From CAIXRL01 sp964619155 (GTDB taxonomy: Bacteria; Eisenbacteria; RBG-16-71-46): a stretch of 64,000 nucleotides of DNA. Every line of letters starts with the position of its first letter. Within the stretch, counting starts at the first letter, position 1. The notes under the pieces were generated by a model, which worked only from the letters and a program-made list of their open reading frames with translations, did no database searches and was not told the DNA's origin. Made by a program: the position numbers and the translations under genes. Positions 49,681-59,867 of this stretch are shown one piece after another. The stretch is taken from NCBI GenBank assembly GCA_964619155.1, contig CAZUEM010000002.1, forward strand, positions 1-64,000, given 5' to 3'.

Positions 49681-52600
49681 ATGAGCGAATCGAAACGCCA
49701 GGGACTCACCAGCCTCTCGATCCGGCGCCCGATCGGCGTGCTCGCCGGCACGTCCGTCATCGTCGTCGTCGGGCTCTTCTTCCTGAGCCAGCTCTCGCTC
49801 GACCTGCTGCCGCAGATCGTCTACCCGCAGGTGCGCGCGCGGGTGAGCTACCCCGGCGTCGCGCCCGAGGTCATGGAGGAGCAGGTCGCCAAGATCCTCG
49901 AGACCTCGCTCGCCACCACCGAGAACGTCACCGAGATCGAGACCGAGATCTCCGAGGGGCAGGCCGACGTCAGCCTGCACTTCAGCTACGGCACCAACGT
50001 GGACTTCGCGCTGCAGGACGCCTCGAAGAACCTCGATCGCGCCCGCTCGCGGCTGCCCATCGAGGCCGAACCGCCGTCCATCTTCAAGTTCGACCCCTCG
50101 CAGATGCCCGTCTACGAGGTGGGCTTCAGTTCGCCGAGCCGCGACCCGGTCGCGCTGCGCAACTGGGTGGACCTGCGGCTGCAGCCGCAGCTGCTGACGG
50201 TCGAGGGCGTGGCGGCCGTGGACGTCTCGGGCGGGCTCGTCCGCGAGATCCGCGTCACGCTCGACCAGGAGCGCCTGCGCTCGTACGGGTTCGCGGTCTC
50301 GGACGTGATCGAGCGCATCCGCGACGAGAACCAGGACGTCGCGGTCGGCAACATCACCTCGCCGACGTTCGAGATCGTCGGCAAGACGGCCGGCAAGTTC
50401 GCGAGCGTGGACGACATCCGCAACGTGCTGCTGACCGTGCCGGGCGGCAAGGCGCGCATCCCGCTGTCCGAGATCGCCGACGTCGCCGACACGCACCGCG
50501 AGCAGCGGCTCTGGTCGCGGCTCGACGGCGTCTCGGCCGTGAAGGTCTCGGTGCGCAAGCAGCCCGACGCCAACACCGTCGCGGTCGCCGAGGGCGTCGG
50601 CCGGCGCATCGCCGAGCTGCGCGAGTCGCGCTTCATCCCGGCGGACATCCATTTCGAAGTCGTGGCCGACCAGTCGTTCTTCATCCGCAACGCGGTGAAC
50701 GGCGTGACGAGCGCCGCAATGGCCGGGGCGGGCCTCGCCATGCTGGTCGTGCTGCTGTTCCTCGGCAGCCTGCGCAAGACCTTCATCATCGGCCTGGCCA
50801 TCCCGCTCGCCGTCCTCGCCACGTTCATGCTCATGGGCCTGAGCAAGCTGTCGCTCAACATCATGAGCCTCGGCGGGCTGGCGCTCGGCGTCGGCATGCT
50901 CGTGGACAACTCGATCGTGATGCTCGAGAACATCTTCCGGCACAAGCAGGCCGGCAAGCTCGACGCCGAGGAGGCCGCGCACGAAGGCGCGGGCGAGGTC
51001 GCCTCGGCCGTCATCGCCTCGACGCTCACGAACCTCGCCGCCGTGGTGCCGTTCCTGCTCATCACCGGGCTCGCGGCGCTCATCTTCCGCGAGCTGATCC
51101 TGACCATCTCGTTCGCGATCGTCGCCTCGGTGGCGACCGCGCTGACGCTGGCGCCCATGCTCTCGGCGCAGCTCGCGAAGATCCAGCGGAGCAGCGGGCT
51201 CGAGCGGAACCCGGTCATCCTCGCGTTCGACCGCGGGCTGACGCGCTTCAACGCCTTCTACCGGCGCTTCGGCGCCCGGGCGGTGCGCCGCCGCTGGCTG
51301 GTGCTCGGCTCGGCGTTCGGGGCGCTCGCGGTCGTGGTCGTGCTGTCAGGGCGGCTCGGCTACGAGTTCCTGCCCACCGTGGACGACGGCAACGTGACCG
51401 TGTTCGTGCGCATGCCTCCCGGCACGTCGCCCGAGCGCACGAACCAGGTGTGCCTGCAGCTCGAGGACGTGGTCTCGAAGATGCCGCACGTGAAGCACGT
51501 GTTCACGACCGCGGGCGGCATGTTCTTCGGCGGCTCGACCATGTCGCGCGGCGGGCGCGGCTCGCTCAGCGTGCAGCTCGAGTCCGCGAGCCGGCGCCGC
51601 GGCATGCCGGCGGCGAAGTGGGTGGCGATGGCGCAGGCGAAGATCACCGAGCTCGGCATCCCGGGCGCGCAGATCCGCGTCATCCCGCCGCGCATCCGCG
51701 GCCTGCGCACGAGCTCGTCGGGCACCGACGTTTCGGTCGCCGTGCAGGGCGACGACCTGCGCGAGCTGCAGCGGATCGCCAACGAGATCCAGCGGCGCAT
51801 GCGGCCGGTGCGCGGCATCGCCTCGGTCGAATTGTCCACCGAGGAGGCGAGCCCGCAGCTCTCGGTCGTCATCGACCGCCAGCGCACCGCCGACCTGCGC
51901 CTCGACGCGGCGACCATCGGCCAGACGCTGCGCACGGCCATCGACGGCTCGGTGGTGACGCGCTTCACCGACGGCAACAACGAGTACGACGTGCGCGTGC
52001 GGCTGCCGCGCGAGTCGTTCACCAGCGCCGAGGACCTCGGCGCCATCGCCATGTTCCCCGGCAACGACCGGCCCGTGTACCTGCGCGACATCGCCACGGT
52101 GAAGCTCGGCACCGGGCCGACCTCCATCCTGCGCGTCAACCAGAACCGGCAGATCCGGGTGTCCGGCGACGTGGACGACGCCGTCAGCAGCGTCGGCGAG
52201 GCCACCCGGCGCGTGCGCGCGGCGCTCGCCGACCTGCCGCTGCCCGATGGCTACGGCCTCCTGTACGGCGGCGAGGAGAAGACCGCGCGGGAGAACCAGC
52301 GCAACCTGACGATCGTGACGCTGCTCGCCATCTTCCTCGTGTTCGTGGTGATGGCGATCCAGTACGAGAGCCTGACCGACCCGCTGGCGATCATGTTCTC
52401 GATTCCGCTGGCGCTGGTCGGCGTCGGGATCGGCCTGTTCGTGACCGGCCTGCCGGCGAGCGCGCCCGTGCTGCTGGGGGTGATCCTGCTCGCCGGCATC
52501 GTCGTCAACAACGCCATCCTGCTGGTGCAGTACGTCGAGATCGCCCGCCGCGAGCACGGCCTGCCGCTCGAGGAGGCCGTGATCGAGGCCGGCTCGGTGC

Positions 52601-52872
52601 GCCTGCGGCCGATCCTCATGACCACCGCCACGACCGTGCTCGGCATGACGCCGCTGGCGCTCGGGCTCGGCGAGGGCTCCGAGATGATGCGACCGCTCGC
52701 CGTCACCGTGGTTTCCGGGCTCTCGGTCTCGACGCTGCTGACGCTGGTCGTCGTGCCCTGCGCCTACCTGGTCGTGCACTCGGTGGCGGGATCGCTGCGC
52801 CGGGTGATCGTCGGCCGCCGGCGCGAGGAGCCCGTCCCCGCGGCCGCCGCGGAGGCCGGGACCGCGGAGTAA
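49681..52872 (+). CDS. RND family efflux permease (AcrB/HAE type)
   Basis: A 1063-residue pump of normal length. Twelve helices are expected: TM1 (about 20-38), TM2-6 (about 340-500), TM7 (about 540-560) and TM8-12 (about 870-1035). Periplasmic porter domains lie between (PEVMEEQVAKILETSLATTENVTEIET...). The TM4 proton-relay motif is GVGMLVDNSIVMLENI with a single aspartate (D409), where AcrB has a DD pair, as in many HAE-type pumps of non-enterics. It exports an unknown compound with the preceding adaptor. Confidence 0.93.
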   Translation: MSESKRQGLTSLSIRRPIGVLAGTSVIVVVGLFFLSQLSLDLLPQIVYPQVRARVSYPGVAPEVMEEQVAKILETSLATTENVTEIETEISEGQADVSLHFSYGTNVDFALQDASKNLDRARSRLPIEAEPPSIFKFDPSQMPVYEVGFSSPSRDPVALRNWVDLRLQPQLLTVEGVAAVDVSGGLVREIRVTLDQERLRSYGFAVSDVIERIRDENQDVAVGNITSPTFEIVGKTAGKFASVDDIRNVLLTVPGGKARIPLSEIADVADTHREQRLWSRLDGVSAVKVSVRKQPDANTVAVAEGVGRRIAELRESRFIPADIHFEVVADQSFFIRNAVNGVTSAAMAGAGLAMLVVLLFLGSLRKTFIIGLAIPLAVLATFMLMGLSKLSLNIMSLGGLALGVGMLVDNSIVMLENIFRHKQAGKLDAEEAAHEGAGEVASAVIASTLTNLAAVVPFLLITGLAALIFRELILTISFAIVASVATALTLAPMLSAQLAKIQRSSGLERNPVILAFDRGLTRFNAFYRRFGARAVRRRWLVLGSAFGALAVVVVLSGRLGYEFLPTVDDGNVTVFVRMPPGTSPERTNQVCLQLEDVVSKMPHVKHVFTTAGGMFFGGSTMSRGGRGSLSVQLESASRRRGMPAAKWVAMAQAKITELGIPGAQIRVIPPRIRGLRTSSSGTDVSVAVQGDDLRELQRIANEIQRRMRPVRGIASVELSTEEASPQLSVVIDRQRTADLRLDAATIGQTLRTAIDGSVVTRFTDGNNEYDVRVRLPRESFTSAEDLGAIAMFPGNDRPVYLRDIATVKLGTGPTSILRVNQNRQIRVSGDVDDAVSSVGEATRRVRAALADLPLPDGYGLLYGGEEKTARENQRNLTIVTLLAIFLVFVVMAIQYESLTDPLAIMFSIPLALVGVGIGLFVTGLPASAPVLLGVILLAGIVVNNAILLVQYVEIARREHGLPLEEAVIEAGSVRLRPILMTTATTVLGMTPLALGLGEGSEMMRPLAVTVVSGLSVSTLLTLVVVPCAYLVVHSVAGSLRRVIVGRRREEPVPAAAAEAGTAE

Positions 52873-52879
52873 CCCGGCC

Positions 52880-55800
52880 GTGCCGTCGCCCGCCCGCCGC
52901 ATCGTCCTCGTGGTGGCCGCCGCGCTCGCCGCCGCCTACGGCCTCGCGGGGTTCCTCGTCGCGCCCGGCCTCGTGCGCGGAGCGCTGCTGGACGGGATGG
53001 GGAAGGCGCTGGTCGCGCGGCCCGACCTCGCGCGCGTGCGCGTCAACCCGTTCGCGCTCTCGCTGACGCTCGAGGGGCTGCGCGTGCGCGACGCCGCGGG
53101 CGACAGCGTCGCGGGCTTCGACCGGCTCTACCTGCGCTTCGATCCCCTGGGCTCGATCTTCTCGCGGGCCTGGACCCTGGCGCGGCTCGAGATCACGCGG
53201 CCCTCGGTGACGCTCGAAGTCCTGCCCGACCGCACGCTCAACATGATGCGGCTCGTGCGCCCGCGGCCGGCCGCGGCGGACTCGGGGAGCGGGGCGCCCG
53301 CCTGGCGCATCGGGCGCTTCACGCTTGCGGACGGCTCGCTGCGGTTCGCCGACCGCTCGCGCGTGCCGGCGTTCGGCAAGAGCCTCGGGCCCATCCGGCT
53401 CGAGCTGACCGACTTCGGCAACCTCGACCGCAGCCGCAATGCCAGCGCGTTCGAGGCCCGCACCGCGCTGGGCGAGACCCTGTCGTGGCGCGGCCGCTTC
53501 ACGATGCAGCCGTTCCGATCCGAGGGCGAGCTGCGCGCGGGGGCGCTGCGCGCGAAGACGCTCGCCGACCTGCTCGGCGAGGGCTCGCCGTTCGTCATCG
53601 CGGGCGGCACGTTCACGCTCGCGTCGCGCTACATGCTCGACGCGGCGGCGACTCCGGCCGACATGCGGCTCACGGACCTCGCGCTCGACGTGCGCGAGGC
53701 CGCGCTCGCGGACCGCGCAAGCGGCGACACGGCGATCACGGTGCGCGCGCTCGTGAGCGAGGGCGGCGCGTACGACCTCGTGCGTTCGGCGCTCGAGCTG
53801 GGGCGCGTGCGCGTCGACGGCGCGCACGTGCGGGCGGCGATGCTGCCCGACGGCCAGCTCGACCTCGCGCGCTGGGCCGCGCCGGCCGCGGCGGCGGCCG
53901 GCGTGGCGGACGCGACCGCCCCGCGCGCGAGCGGCGTCGCGGCCACGCCCGCCCCGGCCGCCGGGGCCGCCGCGCCCGCCGACAGCGCCCCGCCGCTCGT
54001 CACCTCGATCGCGAGCGCGACCGTGCGCGGTCTCGAGTTCGAGTTCGAGGACCGCCGGCTGGAGCCCCCTGCGGTGATCGGCCTGCGCGGCGCCACCGCC
54101 GAGATCGCCGGCTTCTCGACCGCGCCCGACAGCGCCTTCGCGCTCACGCTCGCCTGCAGCCTCGGCGCGCGCGGCCACGCCACGGCGAAAGGACGGGTCG
54201 TGCCTTCGGCGCCGTCGGCCGACCTCGCGCTCGAGGTGCGCGGCTTCGACCTCGCGGCGCTCGAGCCCTACGTGCAGGCCTTCGCTCGCATCCGGCTCGC
54301 GGGCGGCGCCGCCGACGCGAAAGGCCGGCTGCTCTTCAACCGCTTCGGTGCGAAGGGGCCGCTCGTGCGCTTCACCGGCGACGCCCGCTCGAGCGGCTTC
54401 GCCGCCGTGGACCACAAGCTCGGCACCGAGCTGCTCGCCTGGAAGACGCTCGTGCTCGAGGGGCTCGAATACGACGCGCTGCCGGGGCGGATCGCGCTGC
54501 GGAACGTGAACGCGACGCAGCCCTACGTCCGCATGGTGGTGGCGCCCGACCAGACCACGAACTTCCAGGCCACGCAGGTGCCGCCCGACTCGGTGCCCGC
54601 CGCGTTCCGGCCCGCCGCGGGCGCCGCGCCCGACACGATGCCGGTGCGCATCGGGCGCGTGAAGGTGGTGGACGGCTCGATGTACTTCGCCGACCTCTCG
54701 CTCACGCCCAGCTTCGCGACCGGCGTGCAGCAGATGAACGGCGAGATCACCGGCCTCTCGTCGGCGCAGGCCGCGAGCGCCGAGATCCGCATCGAGGGCA
54801 AGGTGGACGCCTACGCGCCCGCGCGCATTTCCGGCACCGTGAACCCGCTCAACGGCCGCGCGCGCACCGACGTCGCGGTGACGTTCGAGAACATCGAACT
54901 GACGACGTTCACGCCCTACTCCGGCAAGTTCATGGGCTACCGGATCGAGAAGGGCAAGCTCGACCTCGACCTGCGCTACCGGATCGAGAACCGGCAGCTC
55001 GACGCCACGAACAAGGTGTTCGTCCGCCAGCTCACGCTCGGCGACAAGGTCGAGAGCCCCGACGCGACCAAGCTGCCGGTCAAGTTCGCGATCGCGCTGC
55101 TCAAGAACCGCGAGGGCAACATCGACCTGAACCTGCCGGTGAAGGGGAACCTCGACGACCCGAAGTTCAGCGTGATGCCGATCGTCATGAAGGTGCTGGT
55201 CGGGCTCGTGACCAAGGCGGTCGCCTCGCCGTTCGCGCTCCTGGGCGCCGTGTTCGGCGGCGACGAGCCCGCCGCGCCCGACGTCACGTTCGGTTTCGGA
55301 AGCGCCGAACTCGACACCGCCGCCGTGCGCAAGCTCGAAGTCGTGCGGCAGGGCCTGGCCGACCGCCCGAACCTGCGGCTCGAGATCGAGGAGCCGGGCG
55401 AGGTGGCGGCGGACTCGCTGGCGCTTTTCGCGCGCGGCTACGCCGCGCTGCTCGGCGCCGCCGCCGGCGCGCCCGTGACGCCGCCGCCGGCGCAGGTCGA
55501 GGCCGCGAAGCTCCTCGCGCCCGCGGGTTTCACGCCCGAGCGCTGGGCCGCGCAACTGACACGCGCCTACGTCGCGCGGCACGGCCGCGTGCCCGGGCTC
55601 GAGGGCGAGGTGCGCCGCGCGCCGCGTGGCGCACCGCCCGACCCGAGCGAGGTCGCCGCCGAGGCGCGGCGGCTGCGGTTCATGGACGACCGCGTGAAGG
55701 CCGCGGTGCGCGTGGACGCGGCCGAACTGCACGGCCTGCCGCGGGCGCGGGCCCAGCACGTGCAGGGCGTGCTGCTCGCCGGCGGCGCGATCGCGCCCGA

Positions 55801-55882
55801 GCGCGTCTTCATCACGAGCCGCGCCCGGCCCGCCGTCACCGACAGCGCCGGCGTGCGGGTGGAGCTCAAGCTGGCGGAGTAG
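52880..55882 (+). CDS. DUF748/AsmA-like envelope protein
   Basis: A 1000-residue protein with an N-terminal transmembrane helix (about 8-30) and a long beta-rich periplasmic body. The start (VRVNPFALSLTLEGLRVRDAAGDSVAGFDRLYLRFDPLGSIFSRAWTLARLEITRPSVTLEV) and the later YSGKFMGYRIEKGKLDLDLRYRIENRQLDATNKVFVRQLTLGDKVESPDATKLPVKFAIALLKNREGNIDLNLPVKGNLDDPKFSV are hallmarks of DUF748 proteins, relatives of AsmA/TamB bridges. Such proteins are thought to take part in lipid traffic across the envelope. The GTG lies 8 bp after the pump stop, so it is cotranscribed with the RND pump. Confidence 0.85.
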   Translation: MPSPARRIVLVVAAALAAAYGLAGFLVAPGLVRGALLDGMGKALVARPDLARVRVNPFALSLTLEGLRVRDAAGDSVAGFDRLYLRFDPLGSIFSRAWTLARLEITRPSVTLEVLPDRTLNMMRLVRPRPAAADSGSGAPAWRIGRFTLADGSLRFADRSRVPAFGKSLGPIRLELTDFGNLDRSRNASAFEARTALGETLSWRGRFTMQPFRSEGELRAGALRAKTLADLLGEGSPFVIAGGTFTLASRYMLDAAATPADMRLTDLALDVREAALADRASGDTAITVRALVSEGGAYDLVRSALELGRVRVDGAHVRAAMLPDGQLDLARWAAPAAAAAGVADATAPRASGVAATPAPAAGAAAPADSAPPLVTSIASATVRGLEFEFEDRRLEPPAVIGLRGATAEIAGFSTAPDSAFALTLACSLGARGHATAKGRVVPSAPSADLALEVRGFDLAALEPYVQAFARIRLAGGAADAKGRLLFNRFGAKGPLVRFTGDARSSGFAAVDHKLGTELLAWKTLVLEGLEYDALPGRIALRNVNATQPYVRMVVAPDQTTNFQATQVPPDSVPAAFRPAAGAAPDTMPVRIGRVKVVDGSMYFADLSLTPSFATGVQQMNGEITGLSSAQAASAEIRIEGKVDAYAPARISGTVNPLNGRARTDVAVTFENIELTTFTPYSGKFMGYRIEKGKLDLDLRYRIENRQLDATNKVFVRQLTLGDKVESPDATKLPVKFAIALLKNREGNIDLNLPVKGNLDDPKFSVMPIVMKVLVGLVTKAVASPFALLGAVFGGDEPAAPDVTFGFGSAELDTAAVRKLEVVRQGLADRPNLRLEIEEPGEVAADSLALFARGYAALLGAAAGAPVTPPPAQVEAAKLLAPAGFTPERWAAQLTRAYVARHGRVPGLEGEVRRAPRGAPPDPSEVAAEARRLRFMDDRVKAAVRVDAAELHGLPRARAQHVQGVLLAGGAIAPERVFITSRARPAVTDSAGVRVELKLAE

Positions 55883-56100
55883 GGGAGCGCACCCGGGCCG
55901 CCCGGCGGGCGCCGACCGCGTTCAGCCACGGCGAAGCGGGTTTAGGCTCGCCGCGGTGCGCGGCCGCATTTCATGCGGCAAATCGCTGATTCCTGTGTTT
56001 CACGACCCGCGCCCGGGCGTATCTTCCCGCGGTCGGTCGCGCCCCCCGCATCCGACGTGAGTCGCCTTCCTGTCCCACTCCGTCCTCCCAGGAGGCTTCC

Positions 56101-59100
56101 ATGTCGCTGTTCCCGCCTGCCCGCCGCATCCGTCGCGGCGCGAGCGCCGCACTCGCGCTCCTCATCACACTCGCCTCGCCCGCCGCCGCGCGCGATCCCG
56201 CCGACCTCCTGCTGCCGCCGCTCGGCGCGCCCGCGGGGCCGGCGCCCACGCGCGAGGACCTCGGCACCGCGACGCTCGAACCCGCGACGCCCGGTGCGCG
56301 CGCCGCCGCGATGCCCTCGCGTCTCGCGCAGCCGGCCAACGTCGTCTCGCCCGCCGGCTGGTCGTTCGAGTCGAACGTCGCGAACCGCACGCTCGGCACC
56401 GGCGCGCAGCCGGCGGGCGACCTGAACGGCGACGGCATCGGCGATTTCGCCGCGCTCGGCAACGTCAACTCGTTCAACACCGCGCTCTACGTGTTCTTCG
56501 GCTCCGCCGCGGGACCGGTGCTCGCGCCCGGCTATCCGGTCACGAACCTGCCGGCCGACGGCGGCCTCGCGCCCGCGGGCGACGTGAACGGCGACGGCCG
56601 CGACGATCTCGCGCTGTTCTGGTACGGCAACGGCAACCTGAGGCTCTACTTCGGCAGCGCCTCGGGCGTGGACCTCGTCGGCTACAACGCGCTGAACGGC
56701 TACTTCGGCGTCAACGCCTTCGGCCTGCACGGCGGGCCCGCCGGCGACGTCAATGGCGACGGTTACGGCGACGTCATCTTCGGCCTGCCGAACTTCGGCG
56801 GCACCTGGCCGTGCGCGGCGTCGCCCAACAGCGGCCGCGCCGACGTGCTGTTCGGCTCGCCAACGGGCCTCAGCGCCGCCAGCAACTGGTTCGTGGCCGG
56901 CTGCTACGCGAACGGTCCGGGCTCGTTCCTCGGCTCTTCCGTGGCCGGCGCGGGCGACGTCAACGCGGACGGCTACGCCGACATCGTCGTCGGCATCCCC
57001 GGCGCGGACATCCCGCTCGAGGGCGTGCTCGGCCAGGTCTGCGTGTTCTACGGCTCGGCGACCGGCCTGCCGCTGCTGCCCGGGTTCTCGAACATGGGCT
57101 CGGTCACGCAGGGCACGCGCATCAACGGGCACCACCTGTACGCGAGCTTCGGCGGCGCGGTCTCGGCCGCCGGCGACCTGAACGCCGACGGCTACGCCGA
57201 CGTCGCGGTCGGCGCGCCGACCGACGACAACTACGGCAACGACGCCGGCATGGCGTTCGTCTTCCGCGGCAGCGCCGCGGGCGTGGACACCGCGACCGCG
57301 AACCTCCTGTGGTGGGAGAGCGCCGGCGTGCCCGGCGCGCGGTTCGGCGAGCGGATCGCCCCGGCCGGCGACGTCAACGGCGACGGGCGGCCCGACCTGC
57401 TCGTCGGCGAGACCTCGCGCGTGAACCTGGCGCAGGGCGCGGGCGGCACGCTCGTCATCGTCCAGTCGCTGCTGCACGCCTCGTCGGGCAGCGTCGTGCG
57501 CACCGCCGGCGACGTGAACGGCGACGGCTTGAGCGACGTGCTGGTCGGCGACTTCAACCACTCGAACGGCGAGGCGCTCGAAGGCCGTGTGCTCGTCTAC
57601 TCGGGCGTGGCCGATCCGCCCTCGCTGTTCGCGAACTGGACGCTCAACCAGAGCGCGATCGACAACCCCAACCTCGGCTGGTCGGTCGCCGCGGGCGACG
57701 TGAACGCCGACGGCTACGAGGACGTCATCGTCGGCTCGCCCACCTGGTACAACTTCACCGTCGGCGGCAGCACCAACAACGGCCTGCTGATGCTCTACTA
57801 CGGGCACGCCACCGGGCTGTCGCCGAGCTACGACTGGTTCTACTACGGCGCCAACAACGACCAGGTCGGCCTGTCGGTCGCGACCGCCGACGTGAACGGC
57901 GACGGCTTCGCCGACGTGCTCGCGAGCGCGCACACCGCCGCCGGCAACACCGGCCAGGTGCGCGTCTGGTACGGCAGCGCCTCGGGGCCCTCGGTCAGCG
58001 GACCCAACCTGAACATCACCGGCCCCGATCCCGGCGGCTACTTCGGCGCCTGCATCGCCGCGGCCGGCGACGTGAACGGCGACGGTTACCCCGATGTCAT
58101 CGTCGGCGCGAACTACGCCGAGGACCCGCTCACGCCGCTCACCGACGAAGGCCGCGCCTACGTGTTCCGCGGCAGCGCCGGCGGTCTCGTCACCACGCCG
58201 ATCTGGGCGAGGAGCGGCGGACAGCCGAACGCGCATCTCGGCACGTCGGTGTCGGGCGCCGGCGACGTGAACGGCGACGGGTTCGCGGATGTCGTCGTCG
58301 GCGTCCCCGACTTCGACACCGTGGATCTCCTGAGCAACCCGGTGCCCGACGGCGGCAAGATCATCGTCGCGTTCGGCTCGCCGGGCGGGCCCTCGACCGA
58401 GTCCGGGCGGCTCTCGCTCGCCCCGTGGCGCTACGGCGCCGCGGTGGCCGGTGCGGGCGACGTCAACGGGGACGGCTACAGCGACGTCATCGTCGGCGCG
58501 CCGTCGGCGACGAACACGATCAGCGGCGAGGGCGGAGCGCAGGTCATCGCCGGCGCCTCGTTCGGGCTCGGTGGCGTCGTGTGGACGCAGTACGGCGGCG
58601 AGGCGTTCGGCGGTTACGGTTCGGCCGTTTCGGGTGCGGGCGACGCCAACGCCGACGGCCTGAGCGACGTGCTGGTCGGCGCCGTGTTCCAGGACATGGG
58701 CGGCCCGCAGGACCAGGGCCGCGCCTACCTCTACAAGGGCCCGCTGCCCGCGGGCGCCGCGCCGATCTGGACCGGCAGCGGCGGCTCGACGTTCGCGAAT
58801 CTCGGCCACTCGCTCGCCAACGCCGGCGACGTGAACGGAGATGGCTGGACCGACTACGTGTTCGGCCTGCCGGGCTACAACGGCAGCGGCTGGCGGCAGG
58901 GGCAGGCGCGAGTCCACCACGGCTCGCAGGGCGGCGGCACGTTCCAGATCGAACTGGCCTACCACCTCACGGCCCCGGGGCACGTGATGCAGCCCGACAT
59001 CCAGAGCGACCCGGGCAGCGTCGCGCTGCTCTCGACCGCGCGCTCGTCCGCGGGCCGCTCCCGCGTCCGCCTGCAGTACCGCGTGACGCCCGTCGTCGGC

Positions 59101-59637
59101 CTGCCCGCCCCGGCGCAGTCCGGGTTCTCGCCCTGGGTGCTGACGAACGCCCCGGCCGCGAACGGGAGCCTCGCCGGCATCATCTACGGCATCGGCGGCC
59201 TCACCGCCGGCGTGCCGTACGCCTGGGAAGTGCGCACGCACGCGAGGAACCTCTACTTCCCGAGCGGGCCGTGGCGCTCGCCGCCGCGCAGCGGGCGGCG
59301 CGAGACCGATTTCCGCGTGCCCGGCAGCTACCTCGACGTGGCCGGCGGCGCGTCGCGGGGCGAGTTGCTGCTCGCCGACGTGCGCCCGAACCCGATGCTC
59401 GCGCGTGCCGCCGTGGTCTTCACCCTCTCGCGCGCGGGCGACGTCTCGCTCGCCGTGCACGACGTGATGGGCCGGCGCGTGCGCATGCTGGCGAGTGGCG
59501 CCATGGCCGCGGGCGAGCACCGCGTCGCGTGGGACGGTCTCGCCGACGACGGCGGAGCCGCGAGCGCCGGCGTCTACCTCGTACGGCTCGAGGCCGAGGG
59601 CCGCGTGCTGAGCCGCAAGATCGTCCGCCTCCGATAG
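56101..59637 (+). CDS. secreted FG-GAP (integrin-alpha-like) protein with 14 repeats and FlgD-type C-terminal domain
   Basis: A 1178-residue exported protein. A signal peptide (about 1-30) is followed by 14 copies of a calcium-loop repeat of the kind GDVNGDGYxDVIVGxP, spaced about 60-70 residues apart (about 100-960). This is enough for two seven-bladed FG-GAP/integrin-like propellers. A fibronectin-like segment (about 970-1090) and the FlgD-type tail (NPMLARAAVVFTLS... GRRVRMLASG... GEHRVAWDG... GVYLVRLEAEGRVLSRKIVRLR) complete it. AGGAGG precedes the ATG. A surface adhesion or binding role is inferred. No enzyme motif was found. Confidence 0.85.
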   Translation: MSLFPPARRIRRGASAALALLITLASPAAARDPADLLLPPLGAPAGPAPTREDLGTATLEPATPGARAAAMPSRLAQPANVVSPAGWSFESNVANRTLGTGAQPAGDLNGDGIGDFAALGNVNSFNTALYVFFGSAAGPVLAPGYPVTNLPADGGLAPAGDVNGDGRDDLALFWYGNGNLRLYFGSASGVDLVGYNALNGYFGVNAFGLHGGPAGDVNGDGYGDVIFGLPNFGGTWPCAASPNSGRADVLFGSPTGLSAASNWFVAGCYANGPGSFLGSSVAGAGDVNADGYADIVVGIPGADIPLEGVLGQVCVFYGSATGLPLLPGFSNMGSVTQGTRINGHHLYASFGGAVSAAGDLNADGYADVAVGAPTDDNYGNDAGMAFVFRGSAAGVDTATANLLWWESAGVPGARFGERIAPAGDVNGDGRPDLLVGETSRVNLAQGAGGTLVIVQSLLHASSGSVVRTAGDVNGDGLSDVLVGDFNHSNGEALEGRVLVYSGVADPPSLFANWTLNQSAIDNPNLGWSVAAGDVNADGYEDVIVGSPTWYNFTVGGSTNNGLLMLYYGHATGLSPSYDWFYYGANNDQVGLSVATADVNGDGFADVLASAHTAAGNTGQVRVWYGSASGPSVSGPNLNITGPDPGGYFGACIAAAGDVNGDGYPDVIVGANYAEDPLTPLTDEGRAYVFRGSAGGLVTTPIWARSGGQPNAHLGTSVSGAGDVNGDGFADVVVGVPDFDTVDLLSNPVPDGGKIIVAFGSPGGPSTESGRLSLAPWRYGAAVAGAGDVNGDGYSDVIVGAPSATNTISGEGGAQVIAGASFGLGGVVWTQYGGEAFGGYGSAVSGAGDANADGLSDVLVGAVFQDMGGPQDQGRAYLYKGPLPAGAAPIWTGSGGSTFANLGHSLANAGDVNGDGWTDYVFGLPGYNGSGWRQGQARVHHGSQGGGTFQIELAYHLTAPGHVMQPDIQSDPGSVALLSTARSSAGRSRVRLQYRVTPVVGLPAPAQSGFSPWVLTNAPAANGSLAGIIYGIGGLTAGVPYAWEVRTHARNLYFPSGPWRSPPRSGRRETDFRVPGSYLDVAGGASRGELLLADVRPNPMLARAAVVFTLSRAGDVSLAVHDVMGRRVRMLASGAMAAGEHRVAWDGLADDGGAASAGVYLVRLEAEGRVLSRKIVRLR

Positions 59638-59657
59638 CGCGCTCGGAATCGTTCCCC

Positions 59658-59693
59658 GCGAGGCCTCCGGCCGCATCGGCCGGGGGCCTTCGC
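59658..59693 (+). terminator. terminator
   Basis: A long imperfect stem (59658-59673 with 59677-59693: one bulge, one G-T pair) with a 3-nt loop, 20 bp after the FG-GAP gene, followed by CTTGTCT. Confidence 0.6.
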
Positions 59694-59867
59694 CTTGTCT
59701 GCCCTTTCTGCCCGGGCGGCGGCCGAACCGCCCGCCGCCGCTCCGGCGGTCAGATTGCTGCAAAGCGCCGCGAAAGGGCTTGGGGCCGGGCGCGGCCGCG
59801 GTGCATGCTCCCGGCACTGGCGCGCGTTCCCCGACTCCCCGGAGCCGCGCGCCGAAAGGAACGCACC

